Below are positions 42,643 to 54,115 of a stretch of 64,000 bases of DNA, piece after piece. A model generated the notes under the pieces. That model had not been told where the DNA came from, ran no database searches, and was given only the letters and a program-made list of their open reading frames with translations. A program made the translations under genes and the position numbers. Position 1 is the stretch's first letter. Each line of letters begins with the position of its first letter. The stretch is from Geomonas azotofigens (GTDB lineage: Bacteria; Desulfobacterota; Desulfuromonadia; Geobacterales; Geobacteraceae). The stretch lies in contig NZ_JAHLME010000002.1 in the NCBI RefSeq assembly GCF_018919395.1, forward strand, positions 310,001-374,000, in the 5' to 3' direction.

Positions 42643-43999
42643 GGTTCTCACCTCCCAGGGCTGCGGACGCGGTCTGCGCGATCTCGTCGGCCCAGCTGCG
42701 GATAGTCGTCTCGTCGTTGCCTTCCAGCATGATACGCAGGAGCGGCTCGGTGCCGGACCAGCGGATCAGTACCCTCCCCTCCCCTTTGAGCTTCTCCTCG
42801 ACGTCGTTGATCACCTTGGCGATCTCCGGGACCTGCATCACGTCGGTCTTCTGGGACAGGCGCACGTTCACCAAGACCTGCGGCAGGGAGTGCATGACCA
42901 GGGCGAGTTCGGAGAGACGCTTCTGGCGCCGCTGCATGATGGCGAGCACCTGCAGCGCGGAAAGGATGCCGTCCCCGGTAGTGTTGTGGTCCAGGAAGAT
43001 CATGTGCCCGGACTGCTCGCCGCCCAGGTTGTAGCCCCCCTTGAGCATCTCCTCGACCACGTAGCGGTCGCCCACGGCGGTCTTGATCACCTCGCCGCCG
43101 GCGCGCTTCATGGCGATGTCGAGGCCCATGTTGCTCATCACGGTGGCCACCAGGGTGTTGTGCTTCAGGGTCCCCATTTTCAGCATGTCGGTGGCACAGA
43201 TGGCCATGATCTTGTCGCCGTCGACCACGTTGCCGTACTCGTCCACGAAGATGACCCGGTCGGCGTCACCGTCGAGCGCGATGCCCAGGTCGGCGCCGTG
43301 CTGCTTCACCGCCTCGCTCATCACCTCCGGATGCAGCGAGCCGCAGTCGGCGTTGATGTTGGTGCCGTTGGGCTTGACGCCTAAGGAGATCACCTCCGCA
43401 CCCAGTTCCTCGAAGACGGCGGGGGCCACCTTGTAGGCGGCGCCGTTGGCGCAGTCGAGCACGATCTTAAGGCCGGACAGGTCGAGGTCCTTTGGGAAGG
43501 TACTCTTCAAAAAGACGACGAAACGTCCCTGGGCATCGTCGATGCGGTAGGCCTTGCCCACCTCCTTCGCCGTCGGGCGCAGGGAATCGATGCGCTTGGA
43601 GAAGATCAGTTCCTCGATCATCAGCTCGGTCTCGTCCGGGAGCTTGAAGCCGTCGCGGGAGAAGAACTTGATGCCGTTGTCTTCGAAGGGGTTGTGCGAG
43701 GCCGAGATAACCACACCGGCGTCGGCGCGCATCGAGGAGGTGATGTTGGCGATGCCCGGGGTCGGCAGCGGGCCGACCAGGAGCACGTCCACCCCCATGG
43801 AGCAGATGCCGGCCATGAGGGCGCTCTCCAGCATGTAGCCGGAAAGGCGGGTGTCCTTGCCGATCACGATGCGGTGGCGCTTCTTGCCGTTCTTGAATAT
43901 GTAGGCGGCGGCGCGGCCGATCTGCATGGCCATTTCCGCCGTCATCGGGTAGACGTTGGCCACACCACGGACCCCGTCGGTACCGAAAAGCTTCTTCAT
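42635..43999 (-). CDS. glmM: Phosphoglucosamine mutase
   Basis: 454 residues. The active serine is Ser101 in [18 protein letters not shown]; metal-binding DGDADR lies in the middle ([16 protein letters not shown]), and the sugar-binding GGEQSGHMI and C-terminal phosphate-binding [12 protein letters not shown] follow. GlmM converts glucosamine 6-phosphate to the 1-phosphate for UDP-GlcNAc. GAGG precedes the ATG. It follows cdaR and cdaA, the arrangement found in Gram-positive bacteria where CdaA and GlmM interact. Confidence 0.95.
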   Translation of the reverse strand: MKKLFGTDGVRGVANVYPMTAEMAMQIGRAAAYIFKNGKKRHRIVIGKDTRLSGYMLESALMAGICSMGVDVLLVGPLPTPGIANITSSMRADAGVVISASHNPFEDNGIKFFSRDGFKLPDETELMIEELIFSKRIDSLRPTAKEVGKAYRIDDAQGRFVVFLKSTFPKDLDLSGLKIVLDCANGAAYKVAPAVFEELGAEVISLGVKPNGTNINADCGSLHPEVMSEAVKQHGADLGIALDGDADRVIFVDEYGNVVDGDKIMAICATDMLKMGTLKHNTLVATVMSNMGLDIAMKRAGGEVIKTAVGDRYVVEEMLKGGYNLGGEQSGHMIFLDHNTTGDGILSALQVLAIMQRRQKRLSELALVMHSLPQVLVNVRLSQKTDVMQVPEIAKVINDVEEKLKGEGRVLIRWSGTEPLLRIMLEGNDETTIRSWADEIAQTASAALGGENRG

Positions 44000-44040
44000 C
44001 TGTTCACCTCTAGTTGATTTATTTGCGGCTACTCAGCATC

Positions 44041-44061
44041 CCCTCTCCCTCTGGGAGAGGG
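44041..44061. repeat. CCCTCTCCC/GGGAGAGGG palindrome, copy 4
   Basis: Perfect 9-bp arms with a TCT loop in the 81-base gap between the YbbR-like gene and glmM. It has no coding content. Confidence 0.7.
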
Positions 44062-44080
44062 AGCCGGGTGGAGAAGCATT

Positions 44081-44473
44081 TTAGTACTTGTTCTTCGTCG
44101 CCAAGGTAAAGCTCGCCGTGGCGGGCGCGACGTGCATCACCTTGATCTCCGGATCGAGGTTGAACTCCGCCTCTTTCATCGATACCTGCTGCAGCCCCGG
44201 TTGCGCGCCGGCCAGGTCAATGTCGCAACGGGTCTGGCGGAAGGGAAGCAGGAACAGCAAAATGCGCGGCCCCGACACCACCACCTCGACCTCGGCGGGC
44301 GCCCCACCGTCGAGCTTCAGCCCTGCCGGCATCCGGTGCAGGTTGACCGGCAGCACGAGCAGCATCTCCCCCGGGCGTTCCAGGATCACGCTGAGCCAGA
44401 TCAACACGGCCAGGAGCACCGAGAGGAACTTCACTCCCTTGAGCCATTCGTGTCCCTTGACGTGCGCCGTCAT
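44081..44473 (-). CDS. CdaR-like protein with a single YbbR domain
   Basis: 130 residues. One N-terminal membrane segment (about residues 15-30: FLSVLLAVLIWLSVILE) and a single YbbR-type beta domain (VNLHRMPAGLKLDGGAPAEVEVVVSGP). Firmicute CdaR proteins have three or four such domains and regulate the adjacent diadenylate cyclase. This one is much shorter, but its position between cdaA (ATGA overlap) and glmM is the same. It probably modulates CdaA at the membrane. The short size could affect regulation. Confidence 0.8.
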   Translation of the reverse strand: MTAHVKGHEWLKGVKFLSVLLAVLIWLSVILERPGEMLLVLPVNLHRMPAGLKLDGGAPAEVEVVVSGPRILLFLLPFRQTRCDIDLAGAQPGLQQVSMKEAEFNLDPEIKVMHVAPATASFTLATKNKY

Positions 44474-45228
44474 TTAAGCCACCTCGGTTCCACCAGCCTT
44501 CTCAAGGTCTTGCCCAGCGAGGGCATGTCGATGACATCGGTCTTCTTGCCCCCAACGATGACCGAGGCGGTGCCGGTCTCCTCGGAAACGACCACGACCA
44601 CGGCATCGACCAGTTCGGTGAGGCCGATGGCCGCGCGATGACGGGTCCCCAGGCTCTTGCTCACCTCGAGGTTCTGGGTGAGCGGCAGGAAACACCCGGC
44701 CTTGGTCAGTTTGCCGTGCTGGATGATCACGGCGCCGTCGTGGATGGGCGAGTACGGCAGGAAGATCGAGGAGATCAGCTCGCTGGTCACCTTGGCGTCG
44801 ATGTCGGTGCCGACCGCCAGGTAGCTGTCCACGGAGATGGCGCGTTCGATCACGATCAGGGCCCCGATCTTCTTCTGGGCCAGCCCCGCCACCGCGAACA
44901 CCAGTTCGTCGATGACGTCGGACATCTCGACGTCCTTCTCGGTGCGGCTTCTCGCCAGCGTGGCGAAGGCCCTGCGGATATCGGTCTGGAAGATGACCGC
45001 CAACCCGACCACCGAGGAGGCCAGGATGAGGTCGACGATGAGCCGGACGGTCTGCAGCGAGAAGAAACGCGCCAGGAGGTGCAGGGCGACGAGACCCGAG
45101 AGGATGGCGAGGATGCGCAGCGCGAGCACTCCCTTGAGAAGCCGCGCCAGCCTGGAGACGATCAGTATCGCGAGCGACAGGTCCACGAGGTCCCGCAGGA
45201 TGCCTATGTTTTGCAGGAATGAGTTCAT
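44470..45228 (-). CDS. cdaA: Diadenylate cyclase CdaA
   Basis: 252 residues from MNSFLQNIG; a GTG two codons upstream is possible and neither has a strong ribosome site. Three hydrophobic helices (to about residue 80) precede the DAC domain with HDGA and GTRHRAA, the two motifs that bind ATP and metal for c-di-AMP formation. CdaA makes cyclic di-AMP from two ATP, a signal for potassium and wall homeostasis. It overlaps the YbbR-like gene by 4 bp and lies 42 bp after folP. Confidence 0.93.
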   Translation of the reverse strand: MNSFLQNIGILRDLVDLSLAILIVSRLARLLKGVLALRILAILSGLVALHLLARFFSLQTVRLIVDLILASSVVGLAVIFQTDIRRAFATLARSRTEKDVEMSDVIDELVFAVAGLAQKKIGALIVIERAISVDSYLAVGTDIDAKVTSELISSIFLPYSPIHDGAVIIQHGKLTKAGCFLPLTQNLEVSKSLGTRHRAAIGLTELVDAVVVVVSEETGTASVIVGGKKTDVIDMPSLGKTLRRLVEPRWLK

Positions 45229-45270
45229 CCGCACCGGTCGGGAAGCTGCGCTTCCGGTTTTCGGGCCGGC

Positions 45271-46106
45271 CTACATGAGCGCCCGCGTCATCACGGCGAC
45301 GTCCCTCATGGCTGCCACGTCGTGCACCCGTACTATGGTGGCCCCGTGCACGATCGACATTGCGACCGCTGCGGCGGTGCCGAATATCCTTCCCCCCCCG
45401 TCCCTGCCGGTGATGGCGCCGATGAAGGACTTCCGGGAAGGTCCTACCAGTATGGGTCGTCCCAGCGGCAGGAACTCTTCCAGCCGCTTGATCAGTTCCA
45501 GGTTCCCCTGCACGCTCTTGCCAAAGCCGAGCCCCGGGTCGATCGCTATCCGCGCCTCGGGCAGCCCGGCCTTCTTCGCGAGGTTGATGGAGCCGGCCAG
45601 GTAGCTCTTCACGTCGGCGATCAGGTCGCCGTAGCCGGTGTCCTTCTGCATGGAGTCGGGCATGCCGCGGGTGTGCATCACGACGAGCCCGGCATCGGCC
45701 TCGGCGACCACGGCGGCCATCTCCGGGTCGAACATGAGCCCGGTGACGTCGTTGACGATCTCGGCCCCGGCGGCGCAGGCGGCGCGGGCCACCCCGGCCT
45801 TGTAGGTATCGATGGAGATGGGGACGGAGATCTCCCCCTTGAGCGCCTCTATAACGGGAAGCACCCGGCCCAGTTCCTCCTGCAGGGTGACGGCGGGAGC
45901 GTTGGGTCGGGTGCTTTCGCCCCCGATATCGATGATGTCGGCACCCTCACGCTCCAACTCGCGGGCGCGCTCCACGGCGGCCTCGAGAGAGAAGAAGCGC
46001 CCCCCGTCCGAGAAGGAGTCCGGCGTCACGTTCAGGATACCCATGATCTGCGGACGCTCCAGGGACAGGGTGCGGCGGGAAAGTTCCCACGTCGGTGCCT
46101 TGATCA

Positions 46107-46107
<1 letters not shown>
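45271..46107 (-). CDS. folP: Dihydropteroate synthase
   Basis: 278 residues. The ATG at 46107 overlaps the ftsH stop (TGATG); an apparently longer open frame is a shadow of ftsH. Motifs are MGILNVTPDSFSDGG, DIIDIGGESTRP, NDVTGL, VVMHTRG, DPGLGFGKSV and VGPSRKSFIG. The enzyme condenses para-aminobenzoate with hydroxymethyldihydropterin diphosphate in folate synthesis and is the sulfonamide target. The link folP-cdaA-cdaR-glmM is a known compact block. Confidence 0.95.
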
Positions 46108-47945
<1,838 letters not shown>

Positions 47946-48124
47946 GTTTCCTCCCGATCAATCGGTATGCTGCAAACACTCAATCTGCAATGATTTTGTC
48001 ATGACACAGACAGCGTGCTGCTTGGTTGAACGGTCGCCATTGCGGGCTTCCTTATGAGAACGAAGAAAAAAGCGTTCAAATGAGTAAAAAGGATTACCAT
48101 AAAGGGTGCAGGTTGACAAGAGCT

Positions 48125-49546
48125 TTAAGGTGTAATATCAAGAATTTCCACCCGTAAAACCGCGCCAGTCGCGGAAGTTACCCGTCCCTTCTCCCCCACT
48201 CTCACCCCGGCCACCCAGATGATCTCCCCCTCGCTGAAAACGAGCGGCACGCGGCCGCGCTCATGAAGTGGCAGCTTTTCGTTGATAAAAAGCTCCTTCA
48301 CCTTCTGAGAGCCCGTCATGCCGAGCGGCGTGAAGCGGTCGCCGAGGGAGAAGGGGCGCACGATCCAGGGAAACGGCGCCGTGTCCGCCGAGAGGTACGC
48401 GACGTCTTTGGCCCCCGTGGCCAGGTCCTGGGGACGTTCCACCCGCCGCACCGCGAGGGTCATCCCGTTTTCCAGGGCGTAACTCCCCTCCCCCGGCACC
48501 ACCTGCTCCCAGCGTTGCGCGGTCTGCGGCGCGGCGCAGGTGAAGCTGAGCCGGCCGTAGCAGCGTTCCACGCGGAGTGACCCCGGCAATTTCAGACGCG
48601 CGTTGGGGCGGTCGGAACTGGCCAGGCGGTCGATGGCCTCGAGGTGGGTGAGCGCGATGCGCATCAGGTCCCCGCGCAGTTCCTGCAGTCCATGGCGATA
48701 GAGCCGCAGGCGCAGTCCCCGGTGTTCCTTGAGCAGGGCCTCGACACCGAACGCCACCGTCTCCCCATCCAGCGAGGCCAACCGGTCGAAGGCGGTGGAG
48801 GTCAGGTGTTCCAGCAGTTCCTCGTCCGCGGCGAGGATCTCGGCGGTGGCGGCAAGCCGTTCACTGATCTTCGGGTTGTACTTCCTGAGGGTGGGGATCA
48901 GTTCGTGCCGGATGCTGTTGCGCAGGATGGTCGTGTCGGAGTTAGTCGAATCGGTGCGCCAGGTTAGGTTGCGGCTGTTCAAGTAAAGCTCCAGCTCGGC
49001 ACGGCTCACCTTCAAGAGCGGTCGCTTGACCAGGCTGTCGCCAGCAGCCGTCATCGCGCTCAGGCCGGTGCCACCGGCCCCGCGCAGCAGGCGGATCAGG
49101 ACCGTCTCCGCCTGGTCGTCGAGATGGTGCGCCACCGCGATACTGGAAGCACCGCGCCGCCTGGCGACCTCGTGGAAAAAGGCGTAGCGCGCCTGTCGCC
49201 CGGCGTCCTCCAGGGAGAACCCTTCGGCGGCGGCGAAAGAGGCGACATCGACGCGGATGGCGACGAAGGGGAGATGACGGCGGGTGGCGAGGTCCGAGAC
49301 GAATTTTTCGTCGTCGTCGGACTCGGTGCCGCGCAGGCAGTGGTTTAGGTGCGCGACCACCAGGTTCAGGCGTTCGTCCTCGAGCCGGAAAAGGATATCC
49401 AGCAGAGCCACCGAGTCCGCCCCCCCGGAGACCGCGACCACCACGGTCTCGCCGGGAGCGAAGAGATGTTGGTTACGGACGATGGCGACGAGGTCTTTCA
49501 AGCGGTTAGGCTCCTGTGTAAAGGCGGCGACTGCGGCGAGGTCCAT
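48125..49546 (-). CDS. tilS: tRNA(Ile)-lysidine synthetase
   Basis: 473 residues. The N-type ATP pyrophosphatase PP-loop SGGADS lies at 40-45 (VVVAVSGGADSVALLDIL). AHLNHCLRG and the later SLEDAGRQARYAFF and AHHLDDQAETVLIRLLRGAG blocks follow. A C-terminal domain with FTPLGMTGSQKVKELFINEKLP is the tRNA-binding TilS-C domain. It adds lysine to cytidine 34 of tRNA-Ile(CAU), making it read AUA. The gene precedes ftsH with a 179-base gap that has no clear terminator. Confidence 0.93.
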   Translation of the reverse strand: MDLAAVAAFTQEPNRLKDLVAIVRNQHLFAPGETVVVAVSGGADSVALLDILFRLEDERLNLVVAHLNHCLRGTESDDDEKFVSDLATRRHLPFVAIRVDVASFAAAEGFSLEDAGRQARYAFFHEVARRRGASSIAVAHHLDDQAETVLIRLLRGAGGTGLSAMTAAGDSLVKRPLLKVSRAELELYLNSRNLTWRTDSTNSDTTILRNSIRHELIPTLRKYNPKISERLAATAEILAADEELLEHLTSTAFDRLASLDGETVAFGVEALLKEHRGLRLRLYRHGLQELRGDLMRIALTHLEAIDRLASSDRPNARLKLPGSLRVERCYGRLSFTCAAPQTAQRWEQVVPGEGSYALENGMTLAVRRVERPQDLATGAKDVAYLSADTAPFPWIVRPFSLGDRFTPLGMTGSQKVKELFINEKLPLHERGRVPLVFSEGEIIWVAGVRVGEKGRVTSATGAVLRVEILDITP

Positions 49547-49610
49547 GTGCGGCGCCGCGGCGCGTACGATGGTGTTGCGAGTGAGTGCGGTGCATGGGCC
49601 GGGCAGCGCA

Positions 49611-49636
49611 GGGCGAATGATTATTCGCCCCTACAG
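49611..49636. repeat. GGGCGAAT/ATTCGCCC palindromic repeat, copy 4
   Basis: GGGCGAAT, gatt, ATTCGCCC then CTACAG. Same orientation and same centre as copy 1 at 39230. Confidence 0.75.
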
Positions 49637-49750
49637 AGGGGAGGTTGCCTGGTGCATCCCCTCCACTTGCAGGAGGGAATTGAGGGGTGAGGGAAGGGAC
49701 CACGTCAGCATTCCGGAGGGATCCCACCAAAAAGGGGGAACGAAAGGCAC

Positions 49751-49776
49751 CTGTAGGGGCGAATAATATTCGCCCA
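49751..49776. repeat. GGGCGAAT/ATTCGCCC palindromic repeat, copy 5
   Basis: CTGTAGGGGCGAATAAT then ATTCGCCC; the centre is two bases shorter than in the other copies. Confidence 0.7.
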
Positions 49777-49862
49777 CCCCAAGCGGCACCTACTGGCACC
49801 GCCACTCCCGGTCACCGAGATGCCACCCCGTCGCCACGCCCCGCCCAAAAAACGTAGAACGT

Positions 49863-49882
49863 AGAACGGTTTCTGCCGTTCT
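49863..49882 (-). terminator. Hairpin after the hypothetical gene (possible terminator)
   Basis: AGAACGG and CCGTTCT pair over a six-base loop, starting inside the stop codon of the gene at 49881. A run of six T occurs ten bases further on the minus strand. The separation of stem and T run makes this a weak terminator. Confidence 0.4.
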
Positions 49883-50393
49883 AGTCCTTAAGCGTGCACT
49901 CCCGCTCCCAGGCGTTGTACCCGTCCCCCACGATATCCCAGAAGGACTCGATGCGCCCCGCGTAGTAATCCAGGTCCGCGCATTCCGCCTCGATGGCCTG
50001 GAGGAACTTGAGCGAGATGAGCCGGTGGCCGTAGAGGAAGCGGTAGAACTCGCGGATTCCCGCCAGGTACCCATCGATCTCCGAGGCCAGCGGCTCCATG
50101 GTGTTGACGATGTACCAGTTGCCGGCGAACTGGCGCACGATCCCCGGGCGCTCGTCGAAGATGCTGCGCGCCTTGATCGAGACCACGAAATCCCGGGTGA
50201 AGTAGTCCGCCGCCCCCGCGAGAGCGGTCGCCTGTTCCGGCGACATGCCGGTCAGCTGTATCTCCTCGTAGAAGCGATGCAGCAGGTCGCTCACCAGCTT
50301 GTCCACCCGCACCTCGTCCTCGAGGGTCGTCGGCACGAAATCCCTTTTGTCAACCTTCAATACGTCGAATGCCTCATCGCAAAGTTCAGCCAT
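49881..50393 (-). CDS. Conserved hypothetical protein
   Basis: 170 residues, predicted soluble and largely helical, rich in acidic residues and with no membrane segment or signal. No catalytic motif was recognised. Cysteines are few (5, 159 and 166). It is flanked by inverted repeats of an ACGTAGAAC sequence on both sides and stands between tilS and the peptide transporter genes. It is a clean ORF with normal codon use, so probably real. Function unknown. Confidence 0.65.
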   Translation of the reverse strand: MAELCDEAFDVLKVDKRDFVPTTLEDEVRVDKLVSDLLHRFYEEIQLTGMSPEQATALAGAADYFTRDFVVSIKARSIFDERPGIVRQFAGNWYIVNTMEPLASEIDGYLAGIREFYRFLYGHRLISLKFLQAIEAECADLDYYAGRIESFWDIVGDGYNAWERECTLKD

Positions 50394-50412
50394 GGAATCC
50401 TCTTAAAAAACT

Positions 50413-50536
50413 TTCTACGTTCTATGTTCTATGTTCTACGTTAACGACTCTCACGCCGGCGCCCTTAGTTCTTTCCCCGCATCAACAAGCAAAGTCCATG
50501 GTTCCGACAACGTAGAACCTGGAACGTAGAACATAG
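50413..50536. repeat. Inverted repeat of ACGTAGAAC units
   Basis: TTCTACGTTCTATGTTCTA (50413 onward, ending TTCTACGTT at 50442) faces AACGTAGAACCTGGAACG (50509 onward, ending at 50536). A third copy of the unit lies at 49853-49869, so the gene at 49881-50393 is bracketed by this repeat. Confidence 0.6.
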
Positions 50537-50539
50537 CTT

Positions 50540-51394
50540 TTAGCCTTGCCTTCTCGGGTCGAGCGCGTCCCGGATCCCCTCACCCACCAGGTTGTAGGAC
50601 AGCACGGTGACAAGGATGGCCACGCCCGGGAACAGCGAGAGCCACCAGGCGAACTCGATGTAGTCCTTGCCGGAGGTGAGGATGTTGCCCCAGCTCGGCG
50701 TCGGCGGCTGCACGCCTATGCCCAGGAAGGAAAGCGCCGACTCGGTCAGAATCGCTCCCGCCACCCCCAGCGTGGCAGAAACGAGCACCGGAGAAAGTGC
50801 GTTGGGCAGGATGTGCCGGAAGATGATGCGCAGATCCGACGCCCCCAGCACCCGCGCGGCCAGGATGAAGTCCCGGCTCTTCAGCGAGAGCACCTCGGCA
50901 CGCACCAGTCGCGCCACCCCCATCCAGCCGGTGAGGCCGATGATCACCATGATGTACCAGATGGAAGGCTCCAGCATCGCGATCACGGCGAGGATCAGGA
51001 AGAAGGTCGGGAAGCAGAGCATGATGTCGACCACCCGCATCAGCACCGAATCGACCCAGCCGCCGTAAAAGCCGGCGAAGAGCCCGATCACGGTCCCGAC
51101 GACCACCGCGATGCCGACGGCGACGAACCCCACCTTGAGGGACACCCGGGCCCCGTAGACGACGCGGGTGAAGACGTCGCGCCCGAGTTCGTCCGTGCCG
51201 AACCAGTGGCTGGCGGAGGGGGGGAGGAGCACGTGCCAGGCATCGATGGTGTCCGGGCTGTACGGGGTCACGAGGGCCGCGGCCATGGACAGCAGGAACA
51301 GGGCAACGATCACGACCAGCCCCGCCGTCGCGAAGCGGTTGCTGGCGAAACGCTGCCAGAACTCACGGTAGGGGCTACTCACCTGGTCACGCAT
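50540..51394 (-). CDS. Peptide ABC transporter permease (OppC/DppC type)
   Basis: 284 residues. An N-terminal membrane segment (20-40) follows a cytoplasmic stretch, as in DppC. The core has the EAA-like loop LVRAEVLSLKSRDFILAARVLGASDLRIIFRHILPNALSP and the ending EGIRDALDPR, the C-terminal signature of this family. It forms the inner-membrane channel with the OppB-type permease encoded next. The proteins would import peptides or nickel-like complexes. No ATPase genes of this transporter are in the window. Confidence 0.88.
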   Translation of the reverse strand: MRDQVSSPYREFWQRFASNRFATAGLVVIVALFLLSMAAALVTPYSPDTIDAWHVLLPPSASHWFGTDELGRDVFTRVVYGARVSLKVGFVAVGIAVVVGTVIGLFAGFYGGWVDSVLMRVVDIMLCFPTFFLILAVIAMLEPSIWYIMVIIGLTGWMGVARLVRAEVLSLKSRDFILAARVLGASDLRIIFRHILPNALSPVLVSATLGVAGAILTESALSFLGIGVQPPTPSWGNILTSGKDYIEFAWWLSLFPGVAILVTVLSYNLVGEGIRDALDPRRQG

Positions 51395-51458
51395 GGCCCC
51401 CCCGCAGCGCCGGCATACCGGCTGTTGTCACGCTTGATCTTCGTTTCGATCGGCCGCA

Positions 51459-52439
51459 TCATCCCCTCCCGTGCCTGATGCGTGGATCCGCCAGGGCGTA
51501 GCAGAGGTCGGCCAGGAGGTTGCCGATCAGGGTCAGGCAGGCGCCGATCACCAGGATGCCCATCACCAGCGGGTAGTCGCGTGCCATCACCCCCTGGTAG
51601 AAAAGCTGCCCCATCCCCGGGATCGAGAAGATGGTCTCGAAGATGACGCTGCCGCCGATCAGGGCGGGGAGCGAGAAGCCGAGCAGCGTGATCACGGGAA
51701 GGAGCGCGTTCTTCAAGGCATGCCGGTAGATGATCACCCGCTCCCGCACCCCCTTGGCCCGGGCCGTGGTGATGTAGTCCTGCGACAGCACCTCGATCAT
51801 GGTCGAGCGCATGTAGCGCGACAGGCCGGCCAAGCTGCCGAAGGTGGCGATGGCTATGGGGAGCACCAGGTGCCGGGCGAGGTCGAGGCTGCGCCACCAG
51901 AAAGACCACTGGTCGCTGCCGAGCGAATGGATCCCCGAGATGGGGAGCCAGCCGAGCTTGACGCCGAAGAGGTACATGCACAAAAGCGCAAGCCAGAACG
52001 TCGGCACCGCGAAACCAACGAATACGAACACCGAGATGGCCCGGTCCAGGAGCGTGTCCCGGTGCACGGCCGCCATGATGCCGATGGGGAGCGCCAGGCC
52101 GAACTCGAGGATCAGGGCGATCACGTTGAGCGAGATGGTGATCGGGATCCGTTCCTTGATCTTGTCCAGGACCGGGCGGTTGTCCGGTGCGAAGGAACGG
52201 CCGAAGTCCAGGCGCGAGAGGTTGGAGAGCCACATGCCGTACTGCACGTGCAGCGGCTTGTCCAGCCCGTAGAACTCGCGCAGACGGGCGCGCGACGCGG
52301 CCGAAGCCTTGGGACTCATGGCGGTCTGCATCTCCACCGGTTCCCCCGGCGCGAGATGGATCACCGTGAAGGTGATCAGCGTGATCCCTAGGAGCAGCGG
52401 GACCAGCATGAGTATCCTTTTGATCAAGTAGTTGGCCAT
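51459..52439 (-). CDS. Peptide ABC transporter permease (OppB/DppB type)
   Basis: 326 residues from [24 protein letters not shown]; the longer open frame upstream is spurious. Family features are the HLAPGEP turn after the first segment, [15 protein letters not shown], the EAA loop [36 protein letters not shown] and [14 protein letters not shown]. Six membrane segments are expected. It pairs with the OppC-type permease, 64 bp downstream, and with the lipoprotein binding protein encoded upstream. Confidence 0.9.
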   Translation of the reverse strand: MANYLIKRILMLVPLLLGITLITFTVIHLAPGEPVEMQTAMSPKASAASRARLREFYGLDKPLHVQYGMWLSNLSRLDFGRSFAPDNRPVLDKIKERIPITISLNVIALILEFGLALPIGIMAAVHRDTLLDRAISVFVFVGFAVPTFWLALLCMYLFGVKLGWLPISGIHSLGSDQWSFWWRSLDLARHLVLPIAIATFGSLAGLSRYMRSTMIEVLSQDYITTARAKGVRERVIIYRHALKNALLPVITLLGFSLPALIGGSVIFETIFSIPGMGQLFYQGVMARDYPLVMGILVIGACLTLIGNLLADLCYALADPRIRHGRG

Positions 52440-52525
52440 AGTTCTCTGAAGTAATAGCTGCAGTAGTTGCCGTGCTTTCAGTACCTGCTTAACAGCTGCG
52501 GTTTGTCCCCTCCGCCCTCTCACCC

Positions 52526-54115
52526 CTACTCCACGTACCACTTGATGAAGTTGTGCATGATCCCCGCGGGTGCCGGCTCGATCCCCTTGATCCTCGAGGT
52601 GACCACCGGCAGCGCGTCGGGCACGTAGAGGAAGGTGTAGGGCTGGTCCTTGGCCAGGATCTCCTGGATCTGGTAGTAGCAGTCGCGCCGTTTGGCCATG
52701 TCGAAGGTGCCGCGCCCCTCCACGATGAGCCGGTCCAGTTCCGGGTTCAGGTAGTGGATGAAGTTCAGCTCCTTGGGCCCGGTCTTCGAGGAGTGCCAGA
52801 CGTCGTATAGGTCGGGATCCTGGGAGATGGTCCATCCCATGAGCACCGCGTCGAACTTCCCCTTGTCGATGAAGTTGGTGAGGAAGGAGGCCCACTCCAT
52901 CACCCGGATCTTCACGTCGATGCCCACCGTCTTCAGGCGCATCTGGATGATCTGGGCGCATTTCAGGCGCTGGTCGTTCCCCTGGTTGGTCATGATGGTG
53001 AAGCTGAGCGGCTTGCCGTTCTTCTCGAGGATGCCGTTACCCCCCATCCGGTAGCCCGCCTCCCGCAGAAGCGCCTGGGCGCGCGCCGGGTCATAGCCGG
53101 GATCGCTTTCGACCTTGGACTTGTAGGCCCAGGTGCCGGGCTTGTAGGGGCCGTGGGCGATCTGCCCCATCCCCAGAAGCACGCCCTGGATGATCTCTTC
53201 CTTGTTGATGGCGCAGGTGATGGCCCGGCGCACCCTGACGTCCTGGAACATGGGCAGGCGCAGGTTGTAGCCGAGGTAGGTGTAGGCCGAGGCCGGGTAG
53301 CGGTACTTGTTGAAGCGTGCCAGGAATTCCTTGGTGGTGGTCTGGCGCTGGTACTGCACCGGGGAGAGCCCCATCATGTCGACACCGCCCGCCTTGAGCT
53401 CCATGTACATGGTCGAGTTGTCGGGGATGATGCGGTAGACGTAGCGGGCCAGGCGCGGCGCCCCCTCCCAATAGTTCGGGTTCGCCTCCAGCGCGAGCCT
53501 CTGCCCGGGGACCCACTCCTTGAAGATGTAGGGGCCGGTGCCGACCGGGTTGCGCGACAGCGGGCTCTTGGTGATGTCCTTCCCCTCCAAGAGGTGCGCC
53601 GGCAGGATCGGCATCCCCCAGGAGGCGAGCGCGGGGGCGAAGGGTTTCGCGTAGGTGACCCGGAAGGTGTACAGGTCCGGGGCCTGGGCGCTTTGCACCT
53701 GCTTGAAATCCTCGGCGTAGGCGGTCGGGGTCTTGGGATCGACGGTGACGCGGTAGGTGTAGAGCACGTCGCGCGAGGTGAAGTCGTGGCCGTCGTGCCA
53801 CTTCACCCCGCGACGCAGGTGGAAGGTGATCTCGAGCCCGTTGGCGGAAACCTCCCACGACTCCGCCAGGTCCCCCTCCAGCTTCAGGTTCTTGTCGTAG
53901 CGCACCAGACCGTTGTAGACCAGTCCCGAAATGTCGCTGGAGGAGCTGTCCGAGGCGAGGATGGGGATCAGGTTCGAGGGCTCGCCGATGCTGCCGGTGA
54001 CGAATTGCGAGCCCCCCTTCCCATCCTGCGCCTGCACCTTATTCCAGGGCGCATCCTGCCCGCAGGCGGCGCAGATCAGGAGGAGCAGGAGGCAGAGAAT
54101 CCGGGCCAGGATCAT
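52526..54115 (-). CDS. Peptide-binding lipoprotein (solute-binding protein family 5)
   Basis: 529 residues. The lipoprotein signal [18 protein letters not shown] carries a lipobox-like CAA-C, so the mature protein would be anchored by Cys18. The SBP family 5 fold is marked by [54 protein letters not shown] and [12 protein letters not shown]. It delivers peptides to the two permeases downstream. It overlaps the preceding TPR lipoprotein gene by 4 bp. Confidence 0.9.
   Translation of the reverse strand: MILARILCLLLLLICAACGQDAPWNKVQAQDGKGGSQFVTGSIGEPSNLIPILASDSSSSDISGLVYNGLVRYDKNLKLEGDLAESWEVSANGLEITFHLRRGVKWHDGHDFTSRDVLYTYRVTVDPKTPTAYAEDFKQVQSAQAPDLYTFRVTYAKPFAPALASWGMPILPAHLLEGKDITKSPLSRNPVGTGPYIFKEWVPGQRLALEANPNYWEGAPRLARYVYRIIPDNSTMYMELKAGGVDMMGLSPVQYQRQTTTKEFLARFNKYRYPASAYTYLGYNLRLPMFQDVRVRRAITCAINKEEIIQGVLLGMGQIAHGPYKPGTWAYKSKVESDPGYDPARAQALLREAGYRMGGNGILEKNGKPLSFTIMTNQGNDQRLKCAQIIQMRLKTVGIDVKIRVMEWASFLTNFIDKGKFDAVLMGWTISQDPDLYDVWHSSKTGPKELNFIHYLNPELDRLIVEGRGTFDMAKRRDCYYQIQEILAKDQPYTFLYVPDALPVVTSRIKGIEPAPAGIMHNFIKWYVE

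Larger units (their letters stand above)
49547..49880. other. Repeat-rich intergenic region
   Basis: 334 bases without a convincing gene. It contains two GGGCGAAT/ATTCGCCC repeats (49611-49636, 49751-49776) and an AACGTAGAACGTAGAACG run near 49853-49869. The run ends in a hairpin at 49863-49882 after the next minus-strand gene. The short ORFs here follow the repeats and have no ribosome sites. Confidence 0.6.

Noticed and set aside
48095-48140. Plus-strand promoter (TTGACA ... TAATAT) near the end of tilS
   Set aside because: Spacing is only 14 bases and no plus-strand gene follows.
51379-51462. A 27-codon ORF between the two permease genes
   Set aside because: It starts within the end of oppB and has no conserved features; chance reading in the gap is likely.
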